From NCBI RefSeq assembly GCF_000802425.1, contig NZ_JRUD01000007.1, positions 1 through 64,000 of the forward strand: a stretch of DNA of 64,000 nt, in the 5' to 3' direction. Below the pieces are notes generated by a model. The model had not been told where the DNA came from. It did no database searches and saw only the letters and a list, made by a program, of their open reading frames with translations. A program made the translations under genes and the position numbers. This stretch comes from Pseudomonas flexibilis (GTDB lineage Bacteria > Pseudomonadota > Gammaproteobacteria > Pseudomonadales > Pseudomonadaceae). Of the stretch, positions 37,080 to 51,137 are shown piece after piece. How positions within the stretch are numbered: the stretch's first letter is position 1; each line of letters starts with the position of its first letter.

Positions 37080-38432
37080 ATGGCCTATGATTTCGACCTC
37101 TTCGTCATTGGCGCCGGCTCCGGTGGTGTCCGTGCGGCGCGTTTTGCCGCCGGCTTCGGTGCGCGCGTGGCGGTTGCCGAAAGTCGTTACCTGGGTGGCA
37201 CCTGCGTGAACGTGGGATGCGTGCCGAAGAAGCTGCTGGTCTACGGCGCGCATTTCGAGGAAGAGCTGCGACAGGCCAAGGGTTATGGCTGGACGAGTGG
37301 TGAGCCTGCGTTCGACTGGTCGACGCTGATCGCCAACAAGAACCGGGAGATCGAGCGTCTCAACGGGATCTATCGAAAGCTGCTGGTCGACAGCGGCGTC
37401 AAGCTCCTGGAGGGGCATGCGCGTCTGGTAGGTGGCCAGCATGTTGAGGTCGATGGGCAGCGCTATAGCGCCAGGCATATCCTGATCGCCACCGGAGGCT
37501 GGCCGCAGAAGCCGGACATTCCCGGCGCCGAGCATGCCATTACTTCCAACGAGGCGTTCTACCTCGAACAGCTGCCGCAGCGTGTGCTGGTGGTCGGTGG
37601 TGGCTATATCGCGGTGGAGTTCGCCTCCATCTTCCATGGCCTGGGTGCGAAGACCTCGCTGCTTTACCGTCGCGATCTGTTTCTGCGTGGCTTCGATGAG
37701 AGTCTGCGGGTGCATCTCCGTGACGAGATGGAGAAGAAAGGCGTTGACCTGCAGTTCAACAGCGACATCCGGCGCATCGACAAGCAGGCCGACGGCACTC
37801 TCAAGGCGACGCTGGCCGATGGTCGGGTGCTGGAAACCGACTGCGTCTTTTATGCCACCGGGCGCCGGCCGATGCTGGACAACCTGGGGCTGGAGAATAC
37901 GCGTATCGAGCAGGATGATCGGGGCTTCATCCGGGTCGACAACCTGTACCGCACCACGGACCCCTACGTTCTGGCCATCGGCGACGTGATCGGCCGTGTG
38001 CAGCTGACGCCAGTGGCGCTGGCCGAAGGCATGGCGGTGGCGCGTCGTCTGTTCAGGCCGGAGGAGTACCGCCCGTTGAGCTATGAGCTCATACCGACCG
38101 CAGTGTTTAGCCTGCCAAATATCGGTACGGTGGGTCTTTCCGAGCAGCAGGCGCGTGAAAAGCACCGCGTGAAAGTCTTCGAAAGCCGTTTTCGGCCCAT
38201 GAAGCTGAGTCTCACGGAGTCCCAGGAGCGCACCCTCATGAAGCTGGTAGTGGATGCCGACAGCGACCGTGTATTGGGTTGCCACATGATCGGTCCGGAA
38301 GCCGGCGAGATCATCCAGGGCCTGGCGGTGGCGATGAAGGCTGGCGCCACCAAACGCGATTTCGACGACACCCTGGGAATTCACCCGACCGCCGCGGAGG
38401 AGTTCGTCACCATGCGTACCGCACGCGAGTGA
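37080..38432 (+). CDS. gor: Glutathione-disulfide reductase
   Basis: A 450-residue flavoprotein that reduces GSSG with NADPH. It has FAD motif [10 protein letters not shown], redox pair C42/C47 in [18 protein letters not shown] motif [12 protein letters not shown] and the C-terminal active-site [10 protein letters not shown]. The length is that of the family. It ends 87 bases before tRNA-Val. It is probably oxidative-stress responsive, but no operator was identified. Confidence 0.96.
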   Translation: MAYDFDLFVIGAGSGGVRAARFAAGFGARVAVAESRYLGGTCVNVGCVPKKLLVYGAHFEEELRQAKGYGWTSGEPAFDWSTLIANKNREIERLNGIYRKLLVDSGVKLLEGHARLVGGQHVEVDGQRYSARHILIATGGWPQKPDIPGAEHAITSNEAFYLEQLPQRVLVVGGGYIAVEFASIFHGLGAKTSLLYRRDLFLRGFDESLRVHLRDEMEKKGVDLQFNSDIRRIDKQADGTLKATLADGRVLETDCVFYATGRRPMLDNLGLENTRIEQDDRGFIRVDNLYRTTDPYVLAIGDVIGRVQLTPVALAEGMAVARRLFRPEEYRPLSYELIPTAVFSLPNIGTVGLSEQQAREKHRVKVFESRFRPMKLSLTESQERTLMKLVVDADSDRVLGCHMIGPEAGEIIQGLAVAMKAGATKRDFDDTLGIHPTAAEEFVTMRTARE

Positions 38433-38477
38433 ATCCCAAAAAATGCGGCGATTCAGGGCGTTAGCGAAAAAAACCAG

Positions 38478-38505
38478 TTGACAGGATAAGGGCTGTGCGT
38501 AAAAT
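38478..38505 (+). promoter_or_regulatory. Sigma-70 promoter for tRNA-Val
   Basis: TTGACA, 16-base spacer, TAAAAT, ending 14 bases before the tRNA. Confidence 0.75.
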
Positions 38506-38519
38506 GCACGGCCATCGGA

Positions 38520-38596
38520 AGGCACATAGCTCAGTTGGTTAGAGCACCACCTTGACATGGTGGGGGTCGTTGGTTCGAGTCCAATTGTGCCTACCA
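38520..38596 (+). tRNA. tRNA-Val (GAC)
   Basis: A 77-base cloverleaf with anticodon GAC in the loop TTGACAT, T-loop TTCGAGT and encoded CCA. Acceptor arms AGGCACA and TGTGCCT pair fully. It lies just upstream of thrS, as in P. aeruginosa. Confidence 0.96.
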
Positions 38597-38604
38597 AATT
38601 CCAA

Positions 38605-38635
38605 GAAAGGGTCGCCGCAAGCGGCCCTTTTTTTA
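38605..38635 (+). terminator. Intrinsic terminator after tRNA-Val, in the thrS leader
   Basis: AAAGGGTCGC pairs with GCGGCCCTTT around CGCAA, followed by TTTT. The rest of the 225-base leader before thrS shows no gene; it may hold translation control elements. Confidence 0.7.
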
Positions 38636-38821
38636 TGGCTGCTTGCCAGATGCCTGGCTTTCTGGAAGCATCCGCGGCTTCGATTTCCAGTGCTCCGGTT
38701 CGACGGGTTAGGCCTCAGGCCTCCTGCCACAGTGCGGCGGGTTCTTCCGGCGGATCGCTTTACTGGCTCATCCCAACCCATGTGGCCTTTGGTAGGGGTC
38801 ACCACTAGGAGAGGAGGCGCC

Positions 38822-40744
38822 ATGCCCATCATTACTCTTCCCGACGGTAGTCAGCGTTCATTCGATCATCCGGTCAGCGTGGCCGAGGTGGCGCAGTCCA
38901 TTGGTGCGGGCCTGGCCAAGGCGACGATCGCCGGCAAGGTCAACGGTCGCCTGGTCGATGCCTGCGACCTGATCGAAAATGATGCCACCCTGCAGATCAT
39001 CACGTCGAAGGACGAGGAAGGGCTGGAGATCATTCGTCACTCCTGCGCCCACTTGGTGGGGCATGCAGTCAAGCAGCTCTATCCGAATGCCAAGATGGTC
39101 ATCGGTCCGGTGATCGACGAGGGCTTCTATTACGACATCGCCATCGATCGCCCCTTCACGCCGGAGGATATGGCGGCGATCGAAGCGCGAATGGCCGAGC
39201 TGATTGCCAGGGATTACGACGTCATCAAGAAAATGACGCCGCGCAATGAGGTCATCGAGGTCTTCAGGGCGCGTGGCGAAGAGTACAAGCTGCGCCTGAT
39301 CGACGATATGCCGGACGAGAAGGCGATGGGTCTGTACTACCACGAGGAATACGTGGACATGTGCCGGGGGCCGCACGTGCCGAACACCCGCTTCCTCAAG
39401 GCCTTCAAGCTGACCCGTATATCCGGCGCCTACTGGCGCGGCGACTCGAAGAACGAGCAGCTGCAGCGAATCTATGGCACTGCCTGGGCCGACAAGAAGC
39501 AGCTGGCTGCTTATATCCAGCGCATCGAGGAAGCCGAGAAGCGTGATCACCGTCGACTGGGCAAGCGCCTGGGGCTGTTTCACACCCAGGAAGAAGCGCC
39601 CGGCATGGTGTTCTGGCACCCGAACGGCTGGAGCGTGTATCAGGGGCTCGAGCAGTACATGCGCCAGGTTCAGCGCGAAAACGGCTATGTCGAGGTGCGC
39701 ACCCCCCAAGTGGTGGACCGCATCCTCTGGGAGAAGTCCGGGCACTGGTCGAACTATGCCGAAAACATGTTCACCACCTCCTCGGAGAACCGCGACTACG
39801 CAGTCAAGCCGATGAACTGCCCGTGCCACGTGCAGATCTTCAACCAGGGCCTGAAGTCTTACCGCGATCTGCCGTTGCGCATGGCTGAGTTCGGTGCTTG
39901 CCACCGCAATGAGCCGTCCGGCGCGCTGCACGGCATCATGCGGGTGCGCGGCTTCACCCAGGATGACGCGCATATCTTCTGCACCGAGGATCAGGTGCGC
40001 CAGGAAGCGGCCGACTTCATCCGGCTGACGCTCAAGGTCTACGCGGACTTCGGCTTCACTGACATCGCCATGAAGCTCTCGACCCGACCGGCCAAGCGCG
40101 TCGGCTCCGACGAGCTCTGGGATCGCGCCGAGGAGGCCTTGGCGCAGGCGTTGAATGAATCCGGCCTGGCCTGGGAGTACCAGCCGGGCGAGGGCGCCTT
40201 CTACGGTCCGAAGATCGAGTTCACCCTGCGCGATTGCCTGGGCCGCAACTGGCAGTGCGGGACCCTGCAGTACGACCCGAACCTGCCCGAGCGGCTGGAT
40301 GCCAGCTACATCGCTGAGGACAACCAGCGCAAGCGGCCGGTCATGCTGCACCGGGCGATCCTGGGTTCGTTCGAGCGCTTCATCGGCATCCTGATCGAAC
40401 ATTACGAAGGATCCTTCCCGGCCTGGCTGGCTCCGACCCAGGCGGTGATCATGAACATTACCGACAAGCAGGCGCCATTCGCCGAGGAAGTCGAGAAAAC
40501 CCTGAATTCCCAAGGCTTCCGGGCAAAGGTTGACTTGAGAAACGAGAAGATCGGCTTTAAAATCCGCGAGCATACTTTGCTCAAGGTTCCCTACCTCCTC
40601 GTTATTGGAGACCGGGAAGTTGAGACACGGTCCGTCGCTGTGCGCACCCGCGAAGGTACTGATCTGGGCAGCATGCCCATCGAGCAGTTCAGCGGTTTGC
40701 TGGCACAGACGGTTTCCCGGCGTGGTCGCCAAGCATCGGAGTAA
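38822..40744 (+). CDS. thrS: Threonine-tRNA ligase
   Basis: A 640-residue class II synthetase. It has an N-terminal TGS domain (1-62, [14 protein letters not shown]), an editing domain with [16 protein letters not shown], and a catalytic core with zinc ligands in [10 protein letters not shown] and [11 protein letters not shown]; the C-terminal anticodon-binding domain closes it. The ATG at 38822 follows AGGAGAGGAGG. It overlaps the start region of infC, and thrS to pheT forms one classical operon. Confidence 0.97.
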   Translation: MPIITLPDGSQRSFDHPVSVAEVAQSIGAGLAKATIAGKVNGRLVDACDLIENDATLQIITSKDEEGLEIIRHSCAHLVGHAVKQLYPNAKMVIGPVIDEGFYYDIAIDRPFTPEDMAAIEARMAELIARDYDVIKKMTPRNEVIEVFRARGEEYKLRLIDDMPDEKAMGLYYHEEYVDMCRGPHVPNTRFLKAFKLTRISGAYWRGDSKNEQLQRIYGTAWADKKQLAAYIQRIEEAEKRDHRRLGKRLGLFHTQEEAPGMVFWHPNGWSVYQGLEQYMRQVQRENGYVEVRTPQVVDRILWEKSGHWSNYAENMFTTSSENRDYAVKPMNCPCHVQIFNQGLKSYRDLPLRMAEFGACHRNEPSGALHGIMRVRGFTQDDAHIFCTEDQVRQEAADFIRLTLKVYADFGFTDIAMKLSTRPAKRVGSDELWDRAEEALAQALNESGLAWEYQPGEGAFYGPKIEFTLRDCLGRNWQCGTLQYDPNLPERLDASYIAEDNQRKRPVMLHRAILGSFERFIGILIEHYEGSFPAWLAPTQAVIMNITDKQAPFAEEVEKTLNSQGFRAKVDLRNEKIGFKIREHTLLKVPYLLVIGDREVETRSVAVRTREGTDLGSMPIEQFSGLLAQTVSRRGRQASE

Positions 40745-40749
40745 TGACT

Positions 40750-41292
40750 ATTAAGCGTGATATGAGACAAGACAAACGGGCACCCAAGCCTCCGATCAAT
40801 GAAAACATCAGTGCTCGTGAGGTCCGTCTGATCGGTGCGGATGGCGAACAGATCGGCATCGTCTCCATCGACGAAGCCCTGAGGGTCGCCGAAGAGGCAA
40901 AGCTGGACCTGGTGGAAATTTCCGCCGAGGCCCTGCCTCCGGTTTGTCGCATCATGGATTACGGCAAGCACCTGTTCGAAAAGAAGAAGCAGCAGGCGGC
41001 GGCCAAGAAGAACCAGAAGCAGATTCAGATCAAGGAAATCAAGTTCCGTCCAGGAACCGAGGAAGGGGACTATCAGGTCAAGCTTCGCAACCTGATCCGT
41101 TTCCTCAGTGAAGGGGACAAGGCCAAGGTATCCCTGCGATTCCGCGGTCGTGAGATGGCTCACCAGGAGCTGGGCATGGAGCTGTTGAAGCGGGTCGAAG
41201 CCGATCTCGCCGAATACGGCGCCGTTGAACAGCATCCGAAGCTGGAAGGACGCCAGCTGATGATGGTCATCGCTCCCAAGAAGAAAAAATAA
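40750..41292 (+). CDS. infC: Translation initiation factor IF-3, likely ATT start
   Basis: A 180-residue IF-3 with both domains ([37 protein letters not shown]...APKKKK). The start is taken as ATT at 40750, which lies 8 bases after GGAG; the in-frame ATG at 40744 is only 2 bases after it and overlaps the thrS stop. IF-3 genes of enteric and Pseudomonas species use ATT for autoregulation, because IF-3 itself rejects that codon. The alternative start would add two residues. Confidence 0.95.
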   Translation: MKRDMRQDKRAPKPPINENISAREVRLIGADGEQIGIVSIDEALRVAEEAKLDLVEISAEALPPVCRIMDYGKHLFEKKKQQAAAKKNQKQIQIKEIKFRPGTEEGDYQVKLRNLIRFLSEGDKAKVSLRFRGREMAHQELGMELLKRVEADLAEYGAVEQHPKLEGRQLMMVIAPKKKK

Positions 41293-41353
41293 CTACCAGG
41301 GCACTGGCAGGCCTTGCAGTTATTTGTAAGCACTCAGCTACGGAGTACCGAAC

Positions 41354-41548
41354 ATGCCAAAGATGAAAACCAAGAGTGGTGCCAAGAAGCGCTTCAAGCC
41401 GACCGCAAACGGCTTCAAGCACAAGCACGCTTTCAAGAGCCACATCCTGACCAAGATGACGACCAAGCGTAAGCGTCAGCTGCGGGGCACTTCGCTGATG
41501 CACCCGTCTGACAAGGCGAAGGTCGAGCGCATGCTGCGCGTTCGTTAA
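41354..41548 (+). CDS. rpmI: 50S ribosomal protein L35
   Basis: A 64-residue, strongly basic L35 with the standard start [20 protein letters not shown] and the conserved [10 protein letters not shown] and [11 protein letters not shown] blocks. It sits between infC and rplT as in most bacteria. In enteric bacteria L20 represses rpmI translation through the upstream mRNA; such an element was not checked here. Confidence 0.97.
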   Translation: MPKMKTKSGAKKRFKPTANGFKHKHAFKSHILTKMTTKRKRQLRGTSLMHPSDKAKVERMLRVR

Positions 41549-41578
41549 TCCGGTCAAGATTTTTAGAGGACTTTACTC

Positions 41579-41935
41579 ATGGCTCGTGTTAAGCGTGGCG
41601 TTATCGCTCGTGCTCGTCACAAGAAAATTCTGAAGCTCGCCAAGGGCTACTACGGTGCACGCTCCCGCGTGTTCCGCGTTGCCAAGCAGGCGGTGATCAA
41701 GGCTGGCCAATACGCCTACCGTGACCGCCGTCAGCGCAAGCGCCAGTTCCGCGCTCTGTGGATCGCTCGTATCAACGCCGGTGCTCGTCAGAACGGTCTG
41801 TCCTACAGCCGCCTGATCGCTGGCCTGAGAAAGGCGGCCATCGAGATCGACCGCAAGGTTCTGGCCGATCTGGCAGTGAACGAAAAGACCGCCTTCGCCG
41901 CGATCGTCGAGAAAGCCAAAGCCTCTCTGGCCTAA
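41579..41935 (+). CDS. rplT: 50S ribosomal protein L20
   Basis: A 118-residue L20: basic N-terminal extension ([20 protein letters not shown]), [13 protein letters not shown] and a C-terminal globular domain with YSRLIAGL. The RBS is TTAGAGGA. A strong terminator-like hairpin follows before pheS. Confidence 0.97.
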   Translation: MARVKRGVIARARHKKILKLAKGYYGARSRVFRVAKQAVIKAGQYAYRDRRQRKRQFRALWIARINAGARQNGLSYSRLIAGLRKAAIEIDRKVLADLAVNEKTAFAAIVEKAKASLA

Positions 41936-41978
41936 CTTCCCCGGCATACCGGATTCGTCCGGAGCGAAGCGTCAACGA

Positions 41979-42014
41979 TAGGGGAAGAGCCTTGGGCTCT
42001 TCCCCTATTTTGTA
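41979..42014 (+). terminator. Strong hairpin between rplT and pheS
   Basis: AGGGGAAGAGCC pairs with GGCTCTTCCCCT around TTG, followed by ATTTTGTATTT. It could be a partial terminator or attenuator for pheST; no Phe-rich leader peptide was found upstream. Confidence 0.75.
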
Positions 42015-42042
42015 TTTGAAGGGCTCTTGCAAAAACGCCTGA

Positions 42043-43098
<1,056 letters not shown>

Positions 43099-43137
43099 GC
43101 CCGCGTCCGACACGAACCGAACAGGAGAGAGCAGAAG

Positions 43138-45516
<2,379 letters not shown>

Positions 45517-45519
45517 CGT

Positions 45520-45822
45520 ATGGGGGCTCTGACGAAAGCTGAAATGGCTGAACGTCTGTATGAAGAGCTGGGCCTGAACAAGCGAGAAGCCAAGGAATTG
45601 GTCGAGCTGTTCTTTGAGGAAATTCGCCAGGCCCTGGAGCAGAACGAACAGGTCAAACTGTCCGGGTTCGGCAACTTCGATCTGCGCGACAAACGTCAGC
45701 GCCCCGGAAGAAATCCGAAGACGGGCGAAGAGATCCCCATCACGGCGCGCCGTGTGGTGACTTTCCGCCCGGGCCAGAAGCTCAAGGCAAGGGTTGAAAC
45801 CTATGCCGGAAGCAAATCCTAA
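45520..45822 (+). CDS. ihfA: Integration host factor alpha subunit
   Basis: A 100-residue HU-family DNA-bending protein, partner of IhfB. It has [40 protein letters not shown] (the beta arm with the intercalating Pro) and a short tail. It lies in the conserved pheT-ihfA-merR order and overlaps the next gene by 20 bases. Confidence 0.97.
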   Translation: MGALTKAEMAERLYEELGLNKREAKELVELFFEEIRQALEQNEQVKLSGFGNFDLRDKRQRPGRNPKTGEEIPITARRVVTFRPGQKLKARVETYAGSKS

Positions 45823-46168
45823 AGGCGGCACGGACGACCTGCCGCCCATCCCGGGCAAGCGCTACTTCACCATTGGCGAGGCCAGCGACCTCTGCGCCGT
45901 CAAGCCCCACGTCCTGCGCTACTGGGAACAAGAATTTTCCCAGCTCAGTCCGATGAAGCGGCGGGGTAACCGCCGCTACTACCAGCGTCATGATGTACTG
46001 GTCATCCGCCAGATTCGCTCCCTCCTCTACGACCAGGGCTTCACCATCAGCGGTGCTCGGCAGAAGCTGTCCGGCCAGGAAGCTATCGAAGACACTACAC
46101 AAACACGACAGCTCATCCGGCAAACATTATGCGAGCTGGAAGACGTGTTGCGGATCCTGCGCAAGTGA
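45803..46168 (+). CDS. MerR-family transcriptional regulator downstream of ihfA
   Basis: A 121-residue small MerR protein with winged HTH ([48 protein letters not shown]) and a short helical tail; no metal-binding cysteines at the C-terminus. The gene is conserved after ihfA in Pseudomonas; its ligand and targets are not known. The start at 45803 was chosen over TTG 45794 by spacing from AAGGG. Confidence 0.9.
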   Translation: MPEANPKGGTDDLPPIPGKRYFTIGEASDLCAVKPHVLRYWEQEFSQLSPMKRRGNRRYYQRHDVLVIRQIRSLLYDQGFTISGARQKLSGQEAIEDTTQTRQLIRQTLCELEDVLRILRK

Positions 46169-46251
46169 GGGTCTCCTCGCAAAAAAAGCTTCCATTTATC
46201 AGATGGTTACTATATAGTGCGCACCACTTCCAGCGAGGCTGGTAGTGATGT

Positions 46252-46329
46252 CGGGGCGTAGCGCAGCCATGGTAGCGCACTTGCATGGGGTGCAAGGGGT
46301 CGAGTGTTCGAATCACTCCGTCCCGACCA
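46252..46329 (+). tRNA. tRNA-Pro (GGG)
   Basis: A 78-base cloverleaf with anticodon GGG in the loop ATGGGGT, T-loop TTCGAAT and encoded CCA. Acceptor arms CGGGGCG and CGTCCCG pair with one wobble. DNA right after it is accessory, which fits tRNA-associated integration. Confidence 0.95.
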
Positions 46330-46341
46330 AAAAAACTCCAA

Positions 46342-46377
46342 AAAATCCAGTCACTTAGCGGTGACTGGATTTTTTTA
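46342..46377 (+). terminator. Intrinsic terminator after tRNA-Pro
   Basis: AAATCCAGTCAC pairs with GTGACTGGATTT around TTAGCG, followed by a T run. Confidence 0.8.
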
Positions 46378-46848
46378 TGGGCGATCAGAAAATTTCTGAT
46401 AGCCAATTTCGGGCCTTCCGGTAGCCAATTGGCAGGCAATTAGCTGCGCGATGCTCCGCAGCGGGATCACAGGCTGCATTCGATAACGGTCGCAGTACTG
46501 GCGCAGGTGTCGGCTCGTCGCCCTTGTCCGCCACAACCACTTGCGATGCCGTACCGGTTTGCTGGTGATGGGGACGTCTGGGTCTTGTGCGCCAGGGAAG
46601 CCAGATCCGCGATCAGTTTCCAAGGCGGCATCGGGGCGGTCGCAACGCTTTGCCCATGAGTGCCTCCAGCCTTTCATTGCGTCGACTCACCCGTTCGGAC
46701 CTTTCTTACAGAGCCTTGCTTTGCGGCTCACGGTAGTCTTTCCAGACGATGAGATGCGGGCTGTCGTATGGTGGAGTGAGCCTATGTGAGGCATCCGGCA
46801 GTAACCTATGGCATGCCCGTTCTTAATCCGCCCATCAAGGAGATGTTT
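46378..46848. other. 470-base gene-free stretch after tRNA-Pro
   Basis: No credible gene is seen here. A 100-codon minus-strand frame at 46375-46677 has no start signal and no recognised family. Neither an integrase fragment nor a repeated tRNA 3' end was found. It probably marks the border of the accessory segment that follows. Confidence 0.5.
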
Positions 46849-47616
46849 ATGTCCGTTATCGCAATTACTGGAAGCGCTTCAGGCATCGGCGCCGCGCTCA
46901 AGGAGCTGCTGGCCCGCGCCGGCCATACTGTGATTGGCATTGACCGGGGCCAGGCTGATATCGAGGCGGATCTGTCTACCCCAGGCGGGCGAGAAACGGC
47001 CGTCGCCGCTGTGCTGGACCGTTGTGGTGGCGTGCTCGATGGGCTGGTTTGCTGCGCCGGCGTCGGCGTAACCGCTGCAAACAGTGGCCTGGTCGTTGCG
47101 GTCAACTACTTTGGCGTCAGTGCCCTGCTGGACGGTCTGGCCGAGGCGCTATCGCGAGGACAGCAGCCGGCTGCGGTGATCGTCGGTTCCATTGCGGCGA
47201 CTCAGCCTGGGGCCGCCGAGCTGCCGATGGTTGAGGCGATGCTGGACGGCGATGAGGCCCGTGCGATCGAGCTGGCAGAGCAGCAGGGCCAGACGCATTT
47301 GGCTTATGCCGGTTCCAAGTATGCGGTGACCTGCTTGGCTCGACGTAACGTGGTTGACTGGGCTGGACGCGGCGTACGCTTGAACGTGGTCGCGCCAGGT
47401 GCGGTGGAGACGCCACTGCTGCAGGCTTCGAAGGCCGATCCGCGTTATGGGGAGTCGACGCGTCGTTTCGTGGCGCCGCTGGGTCGTGGCAGCGAACCCC
47501 GAGAGGTGGCGGAGGCGATCGCCTTTCTCCTTGGGCCTCAGGCGAGCTTCATCCACGGCAGCGTACTGTTCGTCGACGGCGGCATGGACGCACTGATGCG
47601 CGCCAAGACCTTCTGA
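46849..47616 (+). CDS. 3-alpha-hydroxysteroid dehydrogenase/carbonyl reductase-like SDR
   Basis: A 255-residue SDR close in pattern to HsdA of Comamonas testosteroni: GSASGIG cofactor motif, ADLSTPGGR, VNYFG, GQQPAAVIVGSIA, catalytic YAGSK, VRLNVVAPGAVETPLLQA, DPRYGES and the terminal FVDGGMDAL. HsdA oxidises 3-alpha-hydroxysteroids and reduces carbonyls with NAD(H). The ATG at 46849 follows AAGGAGA. With the neighbouring meta-cleavage genes it suggests steroid or terpenoid catabolism, though the substrate is not proved. Confidence 0.8.
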   Translation: MSVIAITGSASGIGAALKELLARAGHTVIGIDRGQADIEADLSTPGGRETAVAAVLDRCGGVLDGLVCCAGVGVTAANSGLVVAVNYFGVSALLDGLAEALSRGQQPAAVIVGSIAATQPGAAELPMVEAMLDGDEARAIELAEQQGQTHLAYAGSKYAVTCLARRNVVDWAGRGVRLNVVAPGAVETPLLQASKADPRYGESTRRFVAPLGRGSEPREVAEAIAFLLGPQASFIHGSVLFVDGGMDALMRAKTF

Positions 47617-47689
47617 GCCTTCACCGCTGCGACGACATTCGAAAGACGCCTGGCTTGCCGGGCGTTGCTGCGCCAGGTGACCGCCTCCT

Positions 47690-49044
47690 TCAATCCGAGC
47701 AGGCCACCAGCGGCGCCCCGGCAGACGGTCTGAGCACGGGCGCCGGCGCGTGATAGGCACCGGAATGGTACAGCGTCAGCAGCAAGCCCATAGGCACCAG
47801 CAGGAAAACGCTGATGAACAGGATGGCGTAGCGCAGCGAGTCGTTGCCGAACGCGCCGCCGAGTGCGTCGCTCAGCAGGCCGACCGCAAGCGGGCCGAGA
47901 CCGATGCCAAGCAGTGTGGAGAAAACCGTCTGCAGGGCGATCGCCGTCGCGCGCTGCCAGGGGCTGACCAACTGGGTCAGCAGATTGAAGGACGCCGCCA
48001 CCCACCAGATGCTGAAAAAACCGCTGAGCGCTGCCCAGAGCATGGCTGTTGGCACCGGCAGGCCTGCGACGGTCAACCATGTCGCCTGCGGCCAGAGTAG
48101 ATAGAGCACCATGCCAGCCAGCCCGAGCAGATGCCCGAGCAGCGGGATGCGTAGCAGCCAGGCGCGATTCACGCTGCTGAGGCGGTCGGTCAACCAGCCG
48201 CTGAATACACCGCCAAAGGCCATGCTGGCACCGCTGACCACGCCGGCGAGGATGCCGGCATGCTGTAGTGATAGCGCATGACTGCGCACGAGAAAGCTGG
48301 TGTTCCACATGGCAAAGGCGTAGGCGCTGAAGGTGGTCAGCGCACTGGCGCTCATCAGGATCAGGTAGGGCCGGTTGCGCAGCAACGTCATAGCCGCTTG
48401 CCGTAAGGTTTCTCCCGGATCCGGCTGATCGGCGACGCCGTCCCAGCGCCCCCGCTGGGGCTCGCGCACCAGGAAACCGAAGACCAGCGACAGGAACAAC
48501 AGCGGAATGGCGATCAGCACGAATCCGGTGCGCCAGCCATGAACATCCACGAGCCAGGCACCATGCTCAGGCCGACGATGGCAGACAGGGTGGGCGCACC
48601 GGTGAAACAGCTGATCGCCAGCGAGCGATTCCGAACCGGGTAGAGATCGGCGATCAGTGAAAGGGATGTTGGAGTAACGGGGGCCTCGGTGGCCGCCACC
48701 AGCATCCGCACCAGCGCCAGCATGAGAAAGCCGGTGGCCATGCCGCAGAGGAGGGTGGCCAGCGCCCAGAGCGCCGCGGTGATGGCCAGGACCCGCATCC
48801 GCGAATGGCGATCCGCCAGGCGACCGGCCGGCAGGCCGAGCAGGGCATAGACGGCGGCGAACGACAGGCCGGATACCAGCCCCATGGCCGTGTCGCTGAC
48901 GCCGAATTCCAGTTTGATGGGTTCGATCATCACCGACATGATCTGTCGACCGATGAAGCTGCTGGCATAGGCCACCACCAGCAGCGCCAGCACGCCATGC
49001 GTGCGCCAGCCGAGGCGCGCCTCCGCTGTGGTGGCAGTCGTCAT
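47690..49044 (-). pseudogene. MFS transporter, single frameshift
   Basis: A 12-helix major facilitator of about 450 residues if the frame is corrected. The N-terminal half (start 49044) has FIGRQIMSVMIEPIKLEFGVSD and GRLADRHSRMRVL, like Spns-type carriers. The frame is lost at about 48564-48570, where a GGG run appears one G short; the other frame then reads GAWLVDVHGWRTGFVLI and continues to 47690. It shares the strand with dmpG and dmpF and might import the substrate of the pathway. The frameshift could be a base-call error. Confidence 0.8.
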
Positions 49045-49074
49045 GTTTGGCTCCGAGACGCGAGAGGATTTGAC

Positions 49075-50106
49075 TCAGGCGTTAGCCCTGCGTTGCTTGA
49101 GCAGCGTCAGCGCGGTGTCCTCGATCATGTCCTCCTGGCCACCCACCATGCCGCGGCGCCCCATCTCCACGAGGATCTCGCGCGCCGAGACGCCGTACTT
49201 CTTCTCGGCGCGCTTGGCGAACAGCAGGAACGAGCCATAGACCCCGGCGTAGCCCATGGTCAGCGCGTCGCGGTCGCTGCGGATGGGGAAGTCCATGATC
49301 GGCACCACCAGGTCCTCGGCGACGTCCTGAATGCCGAACACGCTGACGCCGGTCTCGATGCCCATGCGGTCACACACCGCCACCAGCACTTCCATTGGCG
49401 TGTTGCCGGCACCCGCCCCAAGGCCGGCGCAGGCGGCATCGATACGCGTGGCCCCTGCCTCGATCGCGGCAATGGAATTGGCCACGCCCATCGACAGGTT
49501 GTGATGGCCGTGAAAGCCGATCTCGGTCTCCGGATTCAGTGCGGCGCGCAGTACGGCGACCCGGGCGCGGACATCCTCGGGCAGCAGATAACCGGCCGAG
49601 TCGGTGATGTAGATACAGTTGGCGCCGTAGCTCTCCATCAGCAGGCCCTGGGCGGCGAGACCTTCAGGGCTGTTCATGTGCGCCATCATCAGAAAGCCCA
49701 CCGTGTCCATGCCCAGGTGACGGGCGTGGTTGATGTGCTGTTCTGAAACATCCGCCTCGGTGCAGTGGGTTGCCACACGGATGGTGGAAACCCCAAGTTC
49801 ATGGGCCATCTTCAGATGGTCGACCGTGCCGATACCCGGCAGCAGCAGTGCCGATACCCGGGCGTTCTTCATCAGCGGAATGACGGCCGAGAGGTATTCC
49901 TCGTCGCTGTGCGCGGGGAAGCCATAGTTGACCGAGCTGCCGCCCAGGCCGTCGCCGTGGGTGACTTCGATCAGTGGCACGCCGGCCGCATCCAGGCCCT
50001 GGGCAATGCTTTTCATCTGCTCCAGGCTGATCTGGTGCCGCTTGGGGTGCATGCCGTCGCGCAGGCACATGTCGTGTACGGTAATTTTCTTGCCGCGAAG
50101 GTCCAT
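49075..50106 (-). CDS. dmpG: 4-hydroxy-2-oxovalerate aldolase (DmpG/TesG type)
   Basis: A 343-residue class II pyruvate aldolase of the lower meta-cleavage pathway, splitting 4-hydroxy-2-oxoacids into pyruvate and an aldehyde that is channelled to the acylating dehydrogenase. The TIM-barrel start [18 protein letters not shown] and the [13 protein letters not shown] metal site are present, followed by the C-terminal communication domain. It is 10 bases downstream of dmpF. The same chemistry is used for phenols, biphenyl and steroids (TesG). Confidence 0.95.
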   Translation of the reverse strand: MDLRGKKITVHDMCLRDGMHPKRHQISLEQMKSIAQGLDAAGVPLIEVTHGDGLGGSSVNYGFPAHSDEEYLSAVIPLMKNARVSALLLPGIGTVDHLKMAHELGVSTIRVATHCTEADVSEQHINHARHLGMDTVGFLMMAHMNSPEGLAAQGLLMESYGANCIYITDSAGYLLPEDVRARVAVLRAALNPETEIGFHGHHNLSMGVANSIAAIEAGATRIDAACAGLGAGAGNTPMEVLVAVCDRMGIETGVSVFGIQDVAEDLVVPIMDFPIRSDRDALTMGYAGVYGSFLLFAKRAEKKYGVSAREILVEMGRRGMVGGQEDMIEDTALTLLKQRRANA

Positions 50107-50116
50107 GGCGAACTCC

Positions 50117-51013
50117 TTAAACCTCGGTCTGCTTGAGCAGTTCTTCGGCGAACATCTCGGCGGTGCGGGCCGAGGCTGCGGTCATGATGTCGAGGTTGCC
50201 GGCGTACTTGGGCAAATAGTCGCCGAGGCCCTCGACCTCCATGAAGATGGATACACGCTTGCCATCGAACACCGGCCCGTTGACCAACTGGTAGCCCGGC
50301 ACGTACTTCTGCACCTCGGCGATCATGGCGTGGATCGATTCGGTAATGGCCGCTTCGTCTGGCGTGTCTTCGACCAGGCAGTGCACGGTGTCACGCATGA
50401 TCAGCGGCGGCTCGGCCGGGTTGATGACGATGATCGCCTTGCCCTTCTTCGCCCCGCCCACATGTTCCACCGCGCCAGCGGTGGTGCGGGTGAACTCGTC
50501 GATGTTCTTGCGCGTACCCGGGCCAACCGACTTGGACGCGGCGGTGGCGATGATCTCCGCATATTTCACGGGCTGCACACGCGACACCGCGGCGACCAGC
50601 GGAATGGTGGCCTGACCGCCGCAGGTGACCATGTTGACGTTCTTCACACCGGCCCGCAGGTTGTCCTTGAGGTTCACCGGGGGCACGCAATAGGGCCCGA
50701 TGGCCGCCGGTGTCAGGTCGATCATCAGCACGCCCAGCGCGTTCAGCTTGCGGCTGTTCTCGGCATGCACATAGGCAGAGGTGGCATCGAAGGCGATCCG
50801 AATGTCATCGGCTTCGACGTGCGCCAGCAGGCCGTCGACCCCGTCGGCGGTGACCTTCAGGCCCATTTCCTCAGCGCGCTTGAGGCCCTCGGAAGTCGGG
50901 TCGATGCCCACCATCCAGACCGGCTCGAGCACCTCGCTGCGCATGAGCTTGTACAACAGGTCGGTGCCAATGTTGCCGGGCCCGATCAGGGCGCAGCGGA
51001 TCTTCTTGCTCAT
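50117..51013 (-). CDS. dmpF: Acylating acetaldehyde dehydrogenase (DmpF/TesF type)
   Basis: A 298-residue NAD/CoA-dependent aldehyde dehydrogenase, obligate partner of DmpG. The Rossmann motif is [16 protein letters not shown], and the catalytic Cys lies in [12 protein letters not shown], as in the family. The ATG at 51013 follows AAGGAGACGAACC. Upstream on the same strand only the tail of the hydratase that normally precedes it remains. Confidence 0.95.
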   Translation of the reverse strand: MSKKIRCALIGPGNIGTDLLYKLMRSEVLEPVWMVGIDPTSEGLKRAEEMGLKVTADGVDGLLAHVEADDIRIAFDATSAYVHAENSRKLNALGVLMIDLTPAAIGPYCVPPVNLKDNLRAGVKNVNMVTCGGQATIPLVAAVSRVQPVKYAEIIATAASKSVGPGTRKNIDEFTRTTAGAVEHVGGAKKGKAIIVINPAEPPLIMRDTVHCLVEDTPDEAAITESIHAMIAEVQKYVPGYQLVNGPVFDGKRVSIFMEVEGLGDYLPKYAGNLDIMTAASARTAEMFAEELLKQTEV

Positions 51014-51038
51014 GGTTCGTCTCCTTGACGAATCGGGT

Positions 51039-51137
51039 TCAGTCGACGAAGTGCAGGCTCGCGGCGCCGATGCCGCTGATGGTCATGTGGATGCGGTCGC
51101 CGGCGCCCACCGGCACCAGCGGGGCGAGGGCGCCGGA
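51039..51137 (-). pseudogene. C-terminal remnant of a 2-hydroxydienoate hydratase (DmpE/TesE)
   Basis: The minus strand reads [19 protein letters not shown] then [13 protein letters not shown] and a stop at 51039. This is how the last 30 or so residues of MhpD/DmpE-family hydratases look (full length about 260). It stands 26 bases before dmpF, where the hydratase gene belongs. Everything upstream is missing: at about 51137 the sequence turns into the tail of another gene on the opposite strand. Confidence 0.6.

Noticed and set aside
46375..46677. 100-codon minus-strand frame after tRNA-Pro
   Set aside because: No ribosome site and no recognisable family; the terminator overlaps its end.
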